64,000 bases of DNA from positions 1 to 64,000 of the forward strand of contig NZ_BQHO01000016.1 of the NCBI RefSeq assembly GCF_021601385.1, written 5' to 3'. This stretch comes from Pseudomonas parasichuanensis (GTDB lineage Bacteria; Pseudomonadota; Gammaproteobacteria; Pseudomonadales; Pseudomonadaceae). The notes below the pieces were generated by a model. That model saw nothing but the letters and a program-made list of their open reading frames with translations, did not search any database and was not told where the DNA came from. The position numbers and the translations under genes were made by a program. Positions 26,321-35,828 of the stretch are shown piece by piece (position 1 is the stretch's first letter; each line of letters starts with the position of its first letter).

Positions 26321-26390
26321 GAAACAATGTGGGAGCTGGCTTGCCAGCGATGCGCCGCGCGGGCGGCGCTCGATCTCACAGGCGCTGCAA
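26321..26390 (+). repeat. Palindromic repeat family A, copy 3
   Basis: Nearly identical to copy 2 from TGTGGGAGCTGGCTTGCCAG through the palindromic core to GGCGCTCGATCTCACAGGCG. It lies in the 250-base gap between the DUF2971 gene and the convergent porin gene; nothing else was recognised there. Confidence 0.8.
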
Positions 26391-26438
26391 AACCGCCGAC
26401 ATGCACCTGGCGGCCCACATGCGCTCGTCAGCAGGCCA

Positions 26439-27776
26439 TCAAAATCCCCCGCCGATCGGCCACTCCAGCGCCACCCTGACCTGATCCCCATCCAACTCCG
26501 CCTGCGCCGTATCCCCCCGGTGCACGTTATGCCTCAGCGAAACCGCCAACCCCTTGGCCGCGCCGCTCTGCACCACATACCGCGCCTCCAGATCCCGCTC
26601 CCAGTGCTTGCCATCCTTGCCATACCCCAGATACGCATACCCCCCACGCGGATCCACATGGGTGCCATCGATATCAAACCCGCGCACATACAGCGCCGTC
26701 AGGCTCAACCCCGGCACGCCATAGGCCCCCATGTTCAAGTCATACCTGGCCTGCCACGACTTCTCGTTCGGCGCATTGAAGTCGGACATCTGCACCGCGT
26801 TCCCCAGGTAGATCGCCCCGCGGCTGACGTAGTCGAACGGCGTGTTGCCGTCCACCTGCTGCCACCCCAGGCTGAACGCATGCGGGCCCTGGGCGTAGCG
26901 CGAGACCAGGCTCCAGGTGGTGTTGTCGATGCGCCCGGACAGGGCCTTGCCGGTGTCGGTGGTGCGGTACAGGTTGAGGTCCAGGCTCACGCTGCGCTGG
27001 TCGTCGAGCGCATGGCTGAGGGTGCTGCCAAGGTAATGCTGGTTCCAGGTGTCCTCGTAGCGTGAGGTGTACAGGCTGGCGCTGGCATTGGCCGTTGGGC
27101 TCCACACTGCGCCGGCCAGGTCGAAGCTGTTGCCCTGGCGGCCGTTGGAGTAGTTCACCACGAAGCCTTGGTCGTGGCTGGAGGCATTGCGGTCGGTGCC
27201 TTCGTTGAAGTGCCCGGCCACCAGCTTGAGCCGGTCGATTTCGTTGCTGGTGAGGAACCAGCCGGTGAAGGTCTCGGGCAACAGGCGGCTGTCTGACGAG
27301 CTGAACACCGGGGTCTTGACCCGTTGCTCGCCGTAGGACAACACGGTGTTGGCGGCGCGCAGTTTTACCGCTGCACCGCCCCGGCTGTATTCGCTTTTGG
27401 GGTGGCCGTCGTTGTCGATGGCCAACAGGCGGGCCTTGCCGGCGCGGCCGCCGCCGCTGTCGAGCTGCACGCCAAGGTAGGCGTGGGCATCGACGCCCAC
27501 GCCAATGACGCCTTGGGTGAAGCCGGAGCTGAAGGTGCCCATCAGGCCATAGGCCCATTCCTCGGCCTTGCCACTGCGATCGGCGCGGGGTTTGTAGGCG
27601 TTGCGCGCGGCGCTGTTACGCCCGCCGTTGCGGTAGTCGCGCTGGTCGTAGACGGTGCGGTTGAGCAGGCTCCAGCTGCTGTCTTCGACAAGGCCGTTGG
27701 CCTTGGACTGGGCGGATTCGGCCAGTGCCAACGGGCTCAGGCCCAGCAGCGGCAGGGCGATGAGCAGCGGTTTCAT
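26439..27776 (-). CDS. OprD-family outer-membrane porin
   Basis: A 445-residue porin. A signal peptide (about residues 1-20, PLALAES) is followed by the typical OprD opening (SSWSLLNRTVYDQRDYRNG), internal repeats of alternating hydrophobic strands, GWQQVDGNTPFDYVSRG near 355, and the terminal strand VRVALEWPIGGGF. OprD proteins pass basic amino acids, peptides or carboxylates. Here the gene is last in an operon whose leader holds a cobalamin riboswitch, and its ATG overlaps the stop of the cupredoxin gene (ATGA). This coupling suggests a substrate tied to that transport system. The substrate is not predictable from sequence. Confidence 0.9.
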   Translation of the reverse strand: MKPLLIALPLLGLSPLALAESAQSKANGLVEDSSWSLLNRTVYDQRDYRNGGRNSAARNAYKPRADRSGKAEEWAYGLMGTFSSGFTQGVIGVGVDAHAYLGVQLDSGGGRAGKARLLAIDNDGHPKSEYSRGGAAVKLRAANTVLSYGEQRVKTPVFSSSDSRLLPETFTGWFLTSNEIDRLKLVAGHFNEGTDRNASSHDQGFVVNYSNGRQGNSFDLAGAVWSPTANASASLYTSRYEDTWNQHYLGSTLSHALDDQRSVSLDLNLYRTTDTGKALSGRIDNTTWSLVSRYAQGPHAFSLGWQQVDGNTPFDYVSRGAIYLGNAVQMSDFNAPNEKSWQARYDLNMGAYGVPGLSLTALYVRGFDIDGTHVDPRGGYAYLGYGKDGKHWERDLEARYVVQSGAAKGLAVSLRHNVHRGDTAQAELDGDQVRVALEWPIGGGF

Positions 27777-28207
27777 TGCCCGGCCTCCAGCTTTTGCAGC
27801 TGCACGGCGAGGCGGCTGGCGGCGCGGGCAGGCAGGGCGCCTGGCAACTGCGTCGGCGTGGGCGCGCCCACCTGCACCAGCATCACCATGCCCATCGCCA
27901 GGTGCGGGATGCACTGGATGCCATACAGCCCGGGCTGGCTGAAGGTGTATTCGAACGGCTGGTTGAGCTTGCTCTTGAACGCTTCGGCGCCTGCCGGCAG
28001 CAGGCCGGGAATGCTCGCGGCGTTGTGCCCGGCCTGGGTCGGCAGAAAACGCACGGTGTCACCCGGGGCGATGCGCAGGTGGTCCGGCTCGTACACCATC
28101 GCCCCCTCGGCGCCGCGGTTGAGCATCTTCACTTCGAACACCTCGGCCTGGGCGGCGGCGGTAGTCAGCAGGGTGGCGAGCAGCAGGGCGGCGAAGCGGG
28201 GCGGCAT
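27773..28207 (-). CDS. Pseudoazurin-like periplasmic cupredoxin
   Basis: A 144-residue blue copper protein. The signal peptide ends near residue 21 (TAAAQAE). Type 1 copper ligands are visible: His in AGHNAAS near 64, and Cys, His and Met in the block CIPHLAMGM near 99-107, with pseudoazurin spacing (Cys, +3 His, +8 Met). The C-terminal 35 residues (PTPTQLPGALPARAAS...) extend beyond the core fold. Pseudoazurins normally carry electrons to nitrite or nitrous oxide reductases, but no denitrification gene is near. It lies 17 bases downstream of an ABC ATPase and overlaps the porin gene. Its role in a riboswitch-controlled uptake operon is unexplained. Confidence 0.9.
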   Translation of the reverse strand: MPPRFAALLLATLLTTAAAQAEVFEVKMLNRGAEGAMVYEPDHLRIAPGDTVRFLPTQAGHNAASIPGLLPAGAEAFKSKLNQPFEYTFSQPGLYGIQCIPHLAMGMVMLVQVGAPTPTQLPGALPARAASRLAVQLQKLEAGQ

Positions 28208-28224
28208 GGGCGGAACTTCCTGGT

Positions 28225-29009
<785 letters not shown>

Positions 29010-29013
<4 letters not shown>

Positions 29014-30026
29014 GGGCGCCCCCGGCGGCTGACCAGGATCAGCGCGAACACCGGTGCGCCGATCAGCGCGGTGACCACGCCCACGGGGATCACCTGGCCG
29101 GCGATCAGGGTGCGCGAAAGGATATCGGCGACGATCAGGAACAGCGCACCGCCAAGCGCGCTGGCCGGCAGCAGGCGACTGTGGCCGGGGCCGAGCAGCA
29201 GGCGCAGGGCGTGGGGGATGACCAGGCCGACGAAACCGATGGCGCCGACGATCGATACCATCACCGCGGTCACCAGCGCCGTGCAGCTGATCAGCAGCAG
29301 CTGGGTGCGGCGCACCGGCACGCCCAGCGAGGCGGCGGAGTCGGCGCCGAAGGTGAAGGCGTCCAGGGCGCGGCGGTGCCACAGGCACACCGCGAGGCCA
29401 AGCACGGCCACCGGCAGTGCCAGCCACACCGACGGCCAGCGCACGCCGCTGAGGTTGCCCAGCAGCCAGAACAGGATGCCGCGCGCCTGCTCGGCGGTGG
29501 CCGACTTGGTGATCAGGAAGGCGGTCAGGGCGTTGAACAGCTGCGACCCGGCAATGCCTGCAAGGATCACCTGGGCGTTGTTGTGGCTGCTGCCGCTGGC
29601 GCGCGACAGCAACAGCACCAGGGCGAACGCCGCCAGCGCGCCGATGAAGGCGCCGCCGGACAGCGACAGCGCTGCGCCACCGAGGCCAAGCAGGCCGACC
29701 GCCACGGCGCCGGTCGAGGCACCGGCGGACAGGCCCAGCAAGTAGGGCTCGGCCAGCGGGTTGCGCAGCAGTGCCTGCAGCACCACGCCGCAGGTGGCCA
29801 GGCCCGCGCCGCAGGCGGCGGCCACCAGGGTACGCGGCAGGCGGTAGTTCCAGACGATGCCGGCGTCGATCGGGTCGAGGGCGTGGCCGGCCTGCCACAG
29901 CTGGTTGGCCAGCACCTGCCAGACCAGGTCGATGCCCAGGCGGGTTTCGCCGATGGCGATGCCGGCGAGCATGGCCAGCAGCAAGGCGGCCAGCGCGGCG
30001 ATGGCGAGGGGTAGCAGGCGGCTCAT
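29010..30026 (-). CDS. FecCD/BtuC-type ABC permease
   Basis: A 338-residue integral membrane permease of the FecCD family with about ten hydrophobic segments. The family motif WNYRLPRTLVAAACGAGLATCG is near residues 59-80, followed by LLRNPLAEPYLLGLSAGAS and the late GLVIPHALRLLLGPGH coupling region. It forms the channel for substrate handed over by the binding protein encoded upstream, whose stop codon overlaps this start (ATGA). Substrates of the family are Fe-siderophores, haem and vitamin B12. The riboswitch in front favours a corrinoid, or a metal chelate linked to B12 status. Confidence 0.93.
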
Positions 30027-31036
30027 GGTTGCGGTGCTTGGCCGCTGGCAAAGGCGGCGGACAACCGCTCAAGGCCGCGGAACAGGCGAATGCCGGCCTG
30101 CATGGCGTCGGCATCGAGGACGATGATGCGACCGTTCTTCACCGCGTCCATGTTGCGGGTTACCGGGTCGCTGCGCAGGAAGTCGAGCTTCATCTGGTAG
30201 TCGTCGGCGGGGAAGCGGCGGCGGTCCATGCGGGCGACGATCAGCCAGGTGGGGTTGGCCTTGGCCAGGGTTTCCCAGCCCACGGTGGGCCATTCTTCGC
30301 TGGACTCGACCACGTTGCGCACGCCCAGGGTCTGCAGCATGAAGTCGGCCACGCCCTGGCGGCCAGCAACGTAGGGGTCGATCTCAAGGTCGGCGCTGGA
30401 GAACCAGAACAGCGCGCTGGTGCCGGCCAGGTCCTTGCCGGCCAGTTGCTGTTTGGCGTGTTCCAACTGGCCCTTGAGCTGCGTGTTCAAGGCTGCACCA
30501 CGGTCCTGCACGTCGAAGATCTCGGCCAGCTGGCTGACGCTTTTGTAGATAGTCTCGACCTTGAACGGCTGCAGGCGGGTGCCGTCGGCGCCGACCAGGT
30601 TGTCCTTGCCTTCGCAGTCGGAGGGCAGCAGGTAGGTGGGGATCTGCAACTCGGCGAACTGCTCGCGGGTGGCGACCACGCCCTGGGCACCGACCATCCA
30701 CTCGAACTGCACGGCCACCAGTTGCGGGCGCTTGCCCACCACGGCTTCGAAGCTGGGGTCGTTGTCGGCCAGGCGCTCGACCTTGTCGTTCTGCGTCTTG
30801 AACTCGGGCAGCACGTTGTTGAACCACAGCGAGGTGCCGGCCAGTTTGTCGCCCAGGCCCAGTGCGTAGAGCATTTCGGTACCGGCCTGGCCGATGGTTA
30901 CGGCGCGCTCGGGGGCCTGGGCGAAGGTTTGCGGCACGCCGCAGTTTTCGACGGTGAGCGGGTAATGCGTGGCGGCGGCCTGGGCCAGGCCGGTCAGCGA
31001 CATGGCGGCGAGCAGGGTGGCGATACGGGGCAGCAT
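30023..31036 (-). CDS. Periplasmic binding protein of a riboswitch-controlled ABC importer
   Basis: A 337-residue class III (BtuF/FepB-like) binding protein. The signal peptide ends about residue 20 (SLTGLAQAAA). The opening VPQTFAQAPERAVTIGQ and TEMLYALGLGDKLAG is typical of siderophore/B12 binding proteins, and residues 268-330 (RMDRRRFPADDYQ, ADAMQAGIRLFRGLERL) form the second lobe. Signal peptide position fixes the start at 31036; a GGAG lies somewhat far upstream. First gene of the operon, directly below a cobalamin riboswitch. The ligand could be a corrinoid, but sequence alone does not decide it. Confidence 0.9.
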   Translation of the reverse strand: MLPRIATLLAAMSLTGLAQAAATHYPLTVENCGVPQTFAQAPERAVTIGQAGTEMLYALGLGDKLAGTSLWFNNVLPEFKTQNDKVERLADNDPSFEAVVGKRPQLVAVQFEWMVGAQGVVATREQFAELQIPTYLLPSDCEGKDNLVGADGTRLQPFKVETIYKSVSQLAEIFDVQDRGAALNTQLKGQLEHAKQQLAGKDLAGTSALFWFSSADLEIDPYVAGRQGVADFMLQTLGVRNVVESSEEWPTVGWETLAKANPTWLIVARMDRRRFPADDYQMKLDFLRSDPVTRNMDAVKNGRIIVLDADAMQAGIRLFRGLERLSAAFASGQAPQP

Positions 31037-31159
31037 GGTCGGGCGATCTCCTGTCGAACGGTGCACGGAATGAGCACGGACAGGCATCGCCGGGCTTCGG
31101 GCGGTGCGCCCGAGGCAAACAGCGGATGGCCATCCCGGACACCCCGCCGGTTGGTGAAC

Positions 31160-31333
31160 ATGTGCCGGCAGGTCTCCTGACTGGTGCGTCCTGGCCCTGC
31201 GCCTGCCTTCCCGGATCGCTTGATCCAGTGGCATCGATGGCGCGGGCTCGGCACCTACAGTTGCGGGGGCAGTTCCCTTTGGCGCGCCTGTGGCGGCCTG
31301 GGGATTCCCTATTAATTCCGAGTGGAAACCGGC
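31160..31333 (-). promoter_or_regulatory. Cobalamin (adenosylcobalamin-type) riboswitch
   Basis: The minus strand holds the conserved cobalamin aptamer blocks in order: GGTTTCCAC and GAATTAATAGGGAA at the 5' side, GGGAACTGCCCCCGCAACTG, GCCACTGG with CGGGAAGGC, GCCAGGACG, and the B12 box AGTCAGGAGACCTGCC (31182-31167). It lies 124 bases or more before the binding-protein start. The leader below it has a 7-bp hairpin (31097-31113) but no T-run, so control of translation is more likely than termination. Cobalamin would repress the downstream importer operon. Confidence 0.93.
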
Positions 31334-31374
31334 GGGCGGCATGGTAGACCATCACCCGCAGGGTGAAAACGCCT

Positions 31375-32541
31375 TTACAGGTATTTGAGCCAGGCGATGT
31401 CGCGCCGGCGTGCCTTGAGGCGGGCGAAGCTGCGCACCGGCAGGTACAGCGCCGCCGCCAGCAGCACGGCACTCAGCCATACCGCAGCGATGCCATCGAA
31501 GCCGAAGTAGTCGCCATGGTTGAGGCCGAACAGCGCCACGCTGGCCAGGTACAGCAGCTTGAGCACATACAGGTGCAGCAGGTAGAAGAACATCGGCGCG
31601 GCGCCGAATACGGCCAGCATGCTGATCCAGCGGGCGCTGCCTGCGCGCTCGAAGCCGCGCAGCAGCAACAGGCCGGCGCCCAGGGTCAGGGCGAGGAACA
31701 GCAGTGATGGCGGGTATTTGGTGATATTGAAGAAGCTCATCACTGTTTGAACGACGCTTGGATAGCTGCTCCACGGCGCTTCGCCGTAGCCGTTGAGCAG
31801 GCGCAGCACGACGAAACCAAGCAGGGCGGCGCTACCGGCCAACAGCAGACGCTGCTGGCGCTCGGCGGCATTGCTGCTGCGGGCGAACCACGGGCCCAGG
31901 GCATAACCCAGGGCGATCACGCCGATCCACGGCAGCACCGGGTACGAGGTGCGCAGGCGCAGGCTGTCGGTGGCTTGCAGCCAGCCACGGTCATGCAGGA
32001 TCGCCCAGGGCACATGCAGCGCCGACTCCGGGCCGAAGTGCAGGCCATCGAGCAGGTTGTGCCCGGCGACGATCAGCGCCCCCAGCGCCAGCAGCGCCGG
32101 GCGTGGCAGCCACACCAGCAGCGACAGGGCGATCATGCTGATGCCGATGGCCCAGATCACCTGCAGGTAGATCACGCTCGGCGGCAGCTGGAAGGTCCAG
32201 GCGAAGTTGACCAGGGTGAACTCCAGCGCCACCAGGAACAGCCCGCGCTTGAACAGGAACGCCGAGACATCGCTGCGGCCCTGGTACTTCTCGCCGTACA
32301 GCCAGGCCGACAGCCCGGTCAGCAGCACGAACACTGGCGCGCACAGGTGGGCCAGGGTACGGCTGGCGAACAGGCTGGGGTCGGTGGCGTCGATGCTCAT
32401 CGGGTCGCTGACCTGGCGGTGCAGGAAGAAGGTTTCGCGCACGTGGTCGAGCAGCATGAACAGGATCACCAGGCCGCGCAGGGCATCGATGCTCTGCAGG
32501 CGCTGGGTGAGCAGGGTGGGGGAGGCGGTGGCGCTGGTCAT
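31375..32541 (-). CDS. DUF1624/YeiB-like polytopic membrane protein
   Basis: A 388-residue membrane protein opening RLQSIDALRGLVILFMLLDH, the hallmark of the DUF1624/heparan-acetyltransferase-like family, with about ten hydrophobic segments and the C-terminal basic end. Family members are thought to transfer acyl groups across the membrane; substrates are mostly unknown. The ATG at 32541 is preferred to that at 32574, though neither has a clear ribosome binding site. It ends 42 bases beyond the cobalamin riboswitch on the same strand, so its transcripts could run into the B12 operon. Confidence 0.83.
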   Translation of the reverse strand: MTSATASPTLLTQRLQSIDALRGLVILFMLLDHVRETFFLHRQVSDPMSIDATDPSLFASRTLAHLCAPVFVLLTGLSAWLYGEKYQGRSDVSAFLFKRGLFLVALEFTLVNFAWTFQLPPSVIYLQVIWAIGISMIALSLLVWLPRPALLALGALIVAGHNLLDGLHFGPESALHVPWAILHDRGWLQATDSLRLRTSYPVLPWIGVIALGYALGPWFARSSNAAERQQRLLLAGSAALLGFVVLRLLNGYGEAPWSSYPSVVQTVMSFFNITKYPPSLLFLALTLGAGLLLLRGFERAGSARWISMLAVFGAAPMFFYLLHLYVLKLLYLASVALFGLNHGDYFGFDGIAAVWLSAVLLAAALYLPVRSFARLKARRRDIAWLKYL

Positions 32542-32696
32542 CGGCAAGGGGTCGCAGGCAGGAATGAATGTCAAATGAAACGTTATCTTATAACTATTTA
32601 TCCTGATATGAACAGAGGCCGGGGTGGGTAAATGTGTGTGCGCTGAGGCGTTGGCAGCGGCTGCTGGCAGGGTTGCAGTGCGTTCGCCTGGGCATC

Positions 32697-32756
32697 TTCA
32701 GCGCCTATGAGATCGAGCGCCGCCCGCGCGGCGCTCGATCTCAAGAGCGCTGCAAA
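32697..32756. repeat. Palindromic repeat family A, copy 4 (short form)
   Basis: A nearly perfect palindrome: GCGCCTATGAGATCGAGCGC then its complement. It keeps the core of family A but lacks the flanking CTGGCAAGCCAG block. It sits in the 283-base gap between the DUF1624 gene and parA; the rest of that gap shows nothing recognised. Confidence 0.75.
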
Positions 32757-32824
32757 GCTACCGCCCTACACCTGGAAGCCCACACGCGATCCCAAAAGGG
32801 ACCTCACAGCCCCCACCATTCTCC

Positions 32825-33601
32825 TCACGCCGCCCGCTCCAGCACATCCAGCAACTCGACGAACTCCTGCGCCAGCCGGTGGCGCGGCGCCAGGTGCACC
32901 AGGGGCACCGCCGCTTCATGGGACTCGCGCATCTTGATCGAGTTGCTCAGGTACACCGGCAACACCGGCAGCCCTTCACCGCGCAACTGGTCCACCAGCG
33001 TCTGGTGCAGGGCGGTGCGCCCGGCGAACTGGTTGACCACCACGCCTTCCACCTGCAACGCGGCGTTATGGTCCTGGCGCAGTTCGTCGACCTCGGCCAT
33101 CACGTTCAGCAGTGCCTGGCGCGAGAAGCTGTCGCAGTCGTAGGGGATCAGCAGGCGCTCGGCGGCCACCAGGGCGCTGAAGGTGTAGAAGTTCAGCGCC
33201 GGCGGGGTATCGATGTAGATCCGTTCGTAGTCCGCCGACAGCTCCACCAGCAACTTGCGCAGCTTGTTGATCTTGAACTTGCTTTCCAGCTTGCCTTGCA
33301 GGTCGGCAAGGTCGGGGCTGGCGGTGATCAGGTGCAGGTTGGCGTAGCGGGTTTCGGTGATGGCCACGCGGTGCTTCTTGCCGGTGGCCGGCGCGGGGGC
33401 GAGGGTCTGGCGGAAGAAATCGGCGATGCCCGTCGGGATGTCGTGGTTGACGAGGCCGGTCAGGTAGTAGGTGGCGTTGGCCTGGGGGTCGAGGTCCACC
33501 AGCAGGGTGCGATAACCTTCGGCGGCACTGGCGGCGGCCAGGTTGCAGGCAATGCTGGACTTGCCCACACCGCCTTTCTGGTTGAACACGACACGACGCA
33601 T
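32825..33601 (-). CDS. Orphan ParA-family ATPase
   Basis: A 258-residue P-loop ATPase with the deviant Walker A KGGVGKSS at residues 9-16, a DLDPQANATYYL switch near 36 and IYIDTPPAL near 127. It resembles ParA/Soj proteins that position DNA or protein cargo. No ParB gene, DNA-binding partner or centromere-like repeat array is nearby, so it is probably not the chromosomal parA. The cargo is unknown. It stands alone; the upstream lipoprotein gene ends 124 bases away. Confidence 0.88.
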   Translation of the reverse strand: MRRVVFNQKGGVGKSSIACNLAAASAAEGYRTLLVDLDPQANATYYLTGLVNHDIPTGIADFFRQTLAPAPATGKKHRVAITETRYANLHLITASPDLADLQGKLESKFKINKLRKLLVELSADYERIYIDTPPALNFYTFSALVAAERLLIPYDCDSFSRQALLNVMAEVDELRQDHNAALQVEGVVVNQFAGRTALHQTLVDQLRGEGLPVLPVYLSNSIKMRESHEAAVPLVHLAPRHRLAQEFVELLDVLERAA

Positions 33602-33724
33602 GGCTGAATCATCCTTGAGGGAAAATGGCAGATCAGGGTCAATCCTATGACCGAAAGGTGACAGTTTTAAGACAAGGCTTGTTACATGTCCTGCCTGCGT
33701 CGTGTGCGAGTGTGCACAGTGGTA

Positions 33725-34204
33725 TTACGGCGCAGCTTGCTGCAACGCCTGCAGTTCATCCTCGACCTCTTGCATGCGCGCTTCGACCAAGGCCTGCACT
33801 TTCGGGTCCCTGGCGCTCTCGCGCATCAGCGCGGTCAGCTTTTCACTCAGCCGCTTGCCTTCATCGGTTTCGCCCAGCGCCTTGGCCTTGGCCGGGTCGC
33901 GGGTGGCGGCGACGATGGTGTCGAATTCGGCATCGTCGAAGTTCTTTTCGCTGTAGAGCCGGTACAGGTCCTGGCGCTGGTCCTCGACGGTGAGGTGCTT
34001 GCGCAGCACGGTCTTGATCTGTTCTTCGGGCAGCTTCGGGTGGGTCACGGCCAACAGCTGCGCCATGCGCCCGATATTGTGCTCGTAGGCTTCCTGCAGG
34101 GGCAGGCTGGAGAGGATCTTTTCTTCGCGGCTGGGTGCCTGGTCGCAGGCGGCGAGGGCGGTGAGCAGCAGCAGGGGCAACAGCAGTGTTGGCAAGCGGG
34201 GCAT
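33725..34204 (-). CDS. Small lipoprotein of unknown function
   Basis: A 159-residue predicted lipoprotein. The ATG at 34204 gives a signal peptide ending in the lipobox LTALAAC (Cys about 19). The mature part is charged and helical (RQDLYRLYSEKNFDDAEFD, RLSEKLTALMRESARDPKV), ending in a Gln/Ala tail. I do not recognise a domain. The longer open frame to 34249 would hide the signal peptide. Confidence 0.8.
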   Translation of the reverse strand: MPRLPTLLLPLLLLTALAACDQAPSREEKILSSLPLQEAYEHNIGRMAQLLAVTHPKLPEEQIKTVLRKHLTVEDQRQDLYRLYSEKNFDDAEFDTIVAATRDPAKAKALGETDEGKRLSEKLTALMRESARDPKVQALVEARMQEVEDELQALQQAAP

Positions 34205-34288
34205 GGGGCAGGGGCCTTGGGCACGGTGAGGCTGGCGAGTGTACTGCAAGCAGGCCCGCCGCCAGCAGAGGCCTGCATGAAATAGCCG

Positions 34289-34873
34289 TCAGACCAGCAG
34301 CGCCGACCAGGCCGACACCAGCAGCAACCCCGCCAGGCTCTGGTTGAACCAGCGCAATGCCCGCGGCGAATTCAGCCAGCGCGCGCTGCCTGCCCCCAGC
34401 AGCGCCCAGGCGGTCATGCTCGGCAGGGCGATCAGCAGAAACACCAGGGTCAACCACCACAGCGGCAGGGCCGGGGTGGCGAACAGGCTGATCGTCGCCA
34501 GCGCCATTAGCCAGACCTTGGGATTGACCAATTGCAGGGTAGCCGCCTGCAGCGGGCCGAAGCCTGCGTTGTCACCGGCCTGCAGGGGCGCATCGGCGCT
34601 GCGCAGCATGCGCCAGGCCAGCCAGCTCAGCCACAGCGCGCCGGCCCAGCCAAGCAGCTGTTGCGCCAACGGGTGATCCAGCAGCAGTTCGCCCAGGCCC
34701 AGGCCGACCAGCAGCACCACCGCCGCTGCCGCGCCGCAGGCCGCCACGGTGGGTGCCAGGCTGGCACGCACGCCGCGCCGGGCACCCTGGGCGAGGATCA
34801 GCAGGTTGGTCGGCCCCGGGCTGATGCTGGCGGCCAGGGCGAACAGGGCGAAGGGCAAAAGGTTGTGGGACAT
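34289..34873 (-). CDS. LysE/RhtB-family amino-acid exporter
   Basis: A 194-residue membrane protein with five to six hydrophobic segments and the family opening SISPGPTNLLILAQGARRG near residue 15, and NPKVWLMALATIS near 118. LysE/RhtB proteins export amino acids or derivatives. It lies 49 bases downstream of an AraC regulator on the same strand, which probably controls it. Substrate unknown. Confidence 0.88.
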   Translation of the reverse strand: MSHNLLPFALFALAASISPGPTNLLILAQGARRGVRASLAPTVAACGAAAAVVLLVGLGLGELLLDHPLAQQLLGWAGALWLSWLAWRMLRSADAPLQAGDNAGFGPLQAATLQLVNPKVWLMALATISLFATPALPLWWLTLVFLLIALPSMTAWALLGAGSARWLNSPRALRWFNQSLAGLLLVSAWSALLV

Positions 34874-34922
34874 GGGCGAGGCTCCGGTTGATCGTGGCCT
34901 CATGTTGGCAGCCGCCCTTGCC

Positions 34923-35753
34923 TCAGTCTGGAAGGTTTGAGCAGCGCTTGCGGTAGTCCGCCGGGGTCAGCCGGTAGGCGCGGCGGAACCAGCGGCCGAG
35001 GTGGCTCTGGTCGGCAAAACCGAGGGCCGTGGCGACCTCGGCCGGGCCCTGGCCGAGGGCCAGCAGCTGCCGTGCGCGGGCCAGGCGCAGCTGGATCAGG
35101 TAGGCATGCGGCGCCAGGCCGTAGGCGGCCTTGAAGGCGCGGGTCAGTCGGAAGCGGTCGACGCCGCAGACCTGCGCCAGGTCGTCCAGGCCGATGTCCT
35201 GGTCGAGGTGCGCATGCAGGTAGTCGCGGGCCACCTGTGCGGTCAGCGGCAGGCGCGGGTCGGGGTCGAGGCGCCGGCGCCACTGCAGGTGGCCGGTGAG
35301 GCAGGCCAGCAGGTCGTCGATGGCGGTCTGGCGAACGATGCGCAGTTCCTTGTGGTGCAAGGCGCTGAAGGCGCGGCTGGTGGCGCCGGCCAGGCGGGTA
35401 TCGCAGTGCAGGGTGGCGGCGAAGCTGGGCAGGGCGTCGCTGGGTGCCTGCTCGAACAGCGCGTGCAATTGGTTTGCCAGCCATTGGCTGTCGAGGTACA
35501 GGGTGGAGTAGGTGAAGCCTTCGGCGGTGGGCGCCAGGCCATCATGCAGGTCGCCGGGCTCGAGCAGGAACACCTGGCCCGGTGTGCTCTGGTGGCGCAC
35601 CCGGCGGCAGTTGAACTGCTGCACGCCCTGTTCGGTGACGCCGACCAGGAAGCTGTCGTGCCAGTGCGGGTCGTAGGCGTGGCCGGTGAAATGGGCGCGA
35701 ACCGACTCGATGCCGGTGTCGGCGTCCTGTTTGAGGTCGATCCAGTGGCTCAT
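34923..35753 (-). CDS. AraC-family regulator
   Basis: A 276-residue regulator. The N-terminal cupin-like domain (HWHDSFLVGVTEQGVQQF, PGQVFLLEPGDLHDG) resembles AraC-type sensing domains. The C-terminal two helix-turn-helix units include DDLAQVCGVDRFRLTRAFK and EVATALGFADQSHLGRWFRR. It probably regulates the LysE-type exporter gene immediately downstream, to which it may be co-transcribed. The inducer is unknown. Confidence 0.9.
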   Translation of the reverse strand: MSHWIDLKQDADTGIESVRAHFTGHAYDPHWHDSFLVGVTEQGVQQFNCRRVRHQSTPGQVFLLEPGDLHDGLAPTAEGFTYSTLYLDSQWLANQLHALFEQAPSDALPSFAATLHCDTRLAGATSRAFSALHHKELRIVRQTAIDDLLACLTGHLQWRRRLDPDPRLPLTAQVARDYLHAHLDQDIGLDDLAQVCGVDRFRLTRAFKAAYGLAPHAYLIQLRLARARQLLALGQGPAEVATALGFADQSHLGRWFRRAYRLTPADYRKRCSNLPD

Positions 35754-35828
35754 GGCGGGGGCCGGTTGCGGTGGGTACTCGACCATAACGCAGAACCGGC
35801 CCTGGGGTTTAGAACGATTGTGCAGCGC

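Noticed and set aside
32633-32655. TAAAT-N15-CGT on the plus strand, resembling a PvdS box
   Set aside because: The spacer is short and no plus-strand gene follows; the downstream parA is on the other strand.
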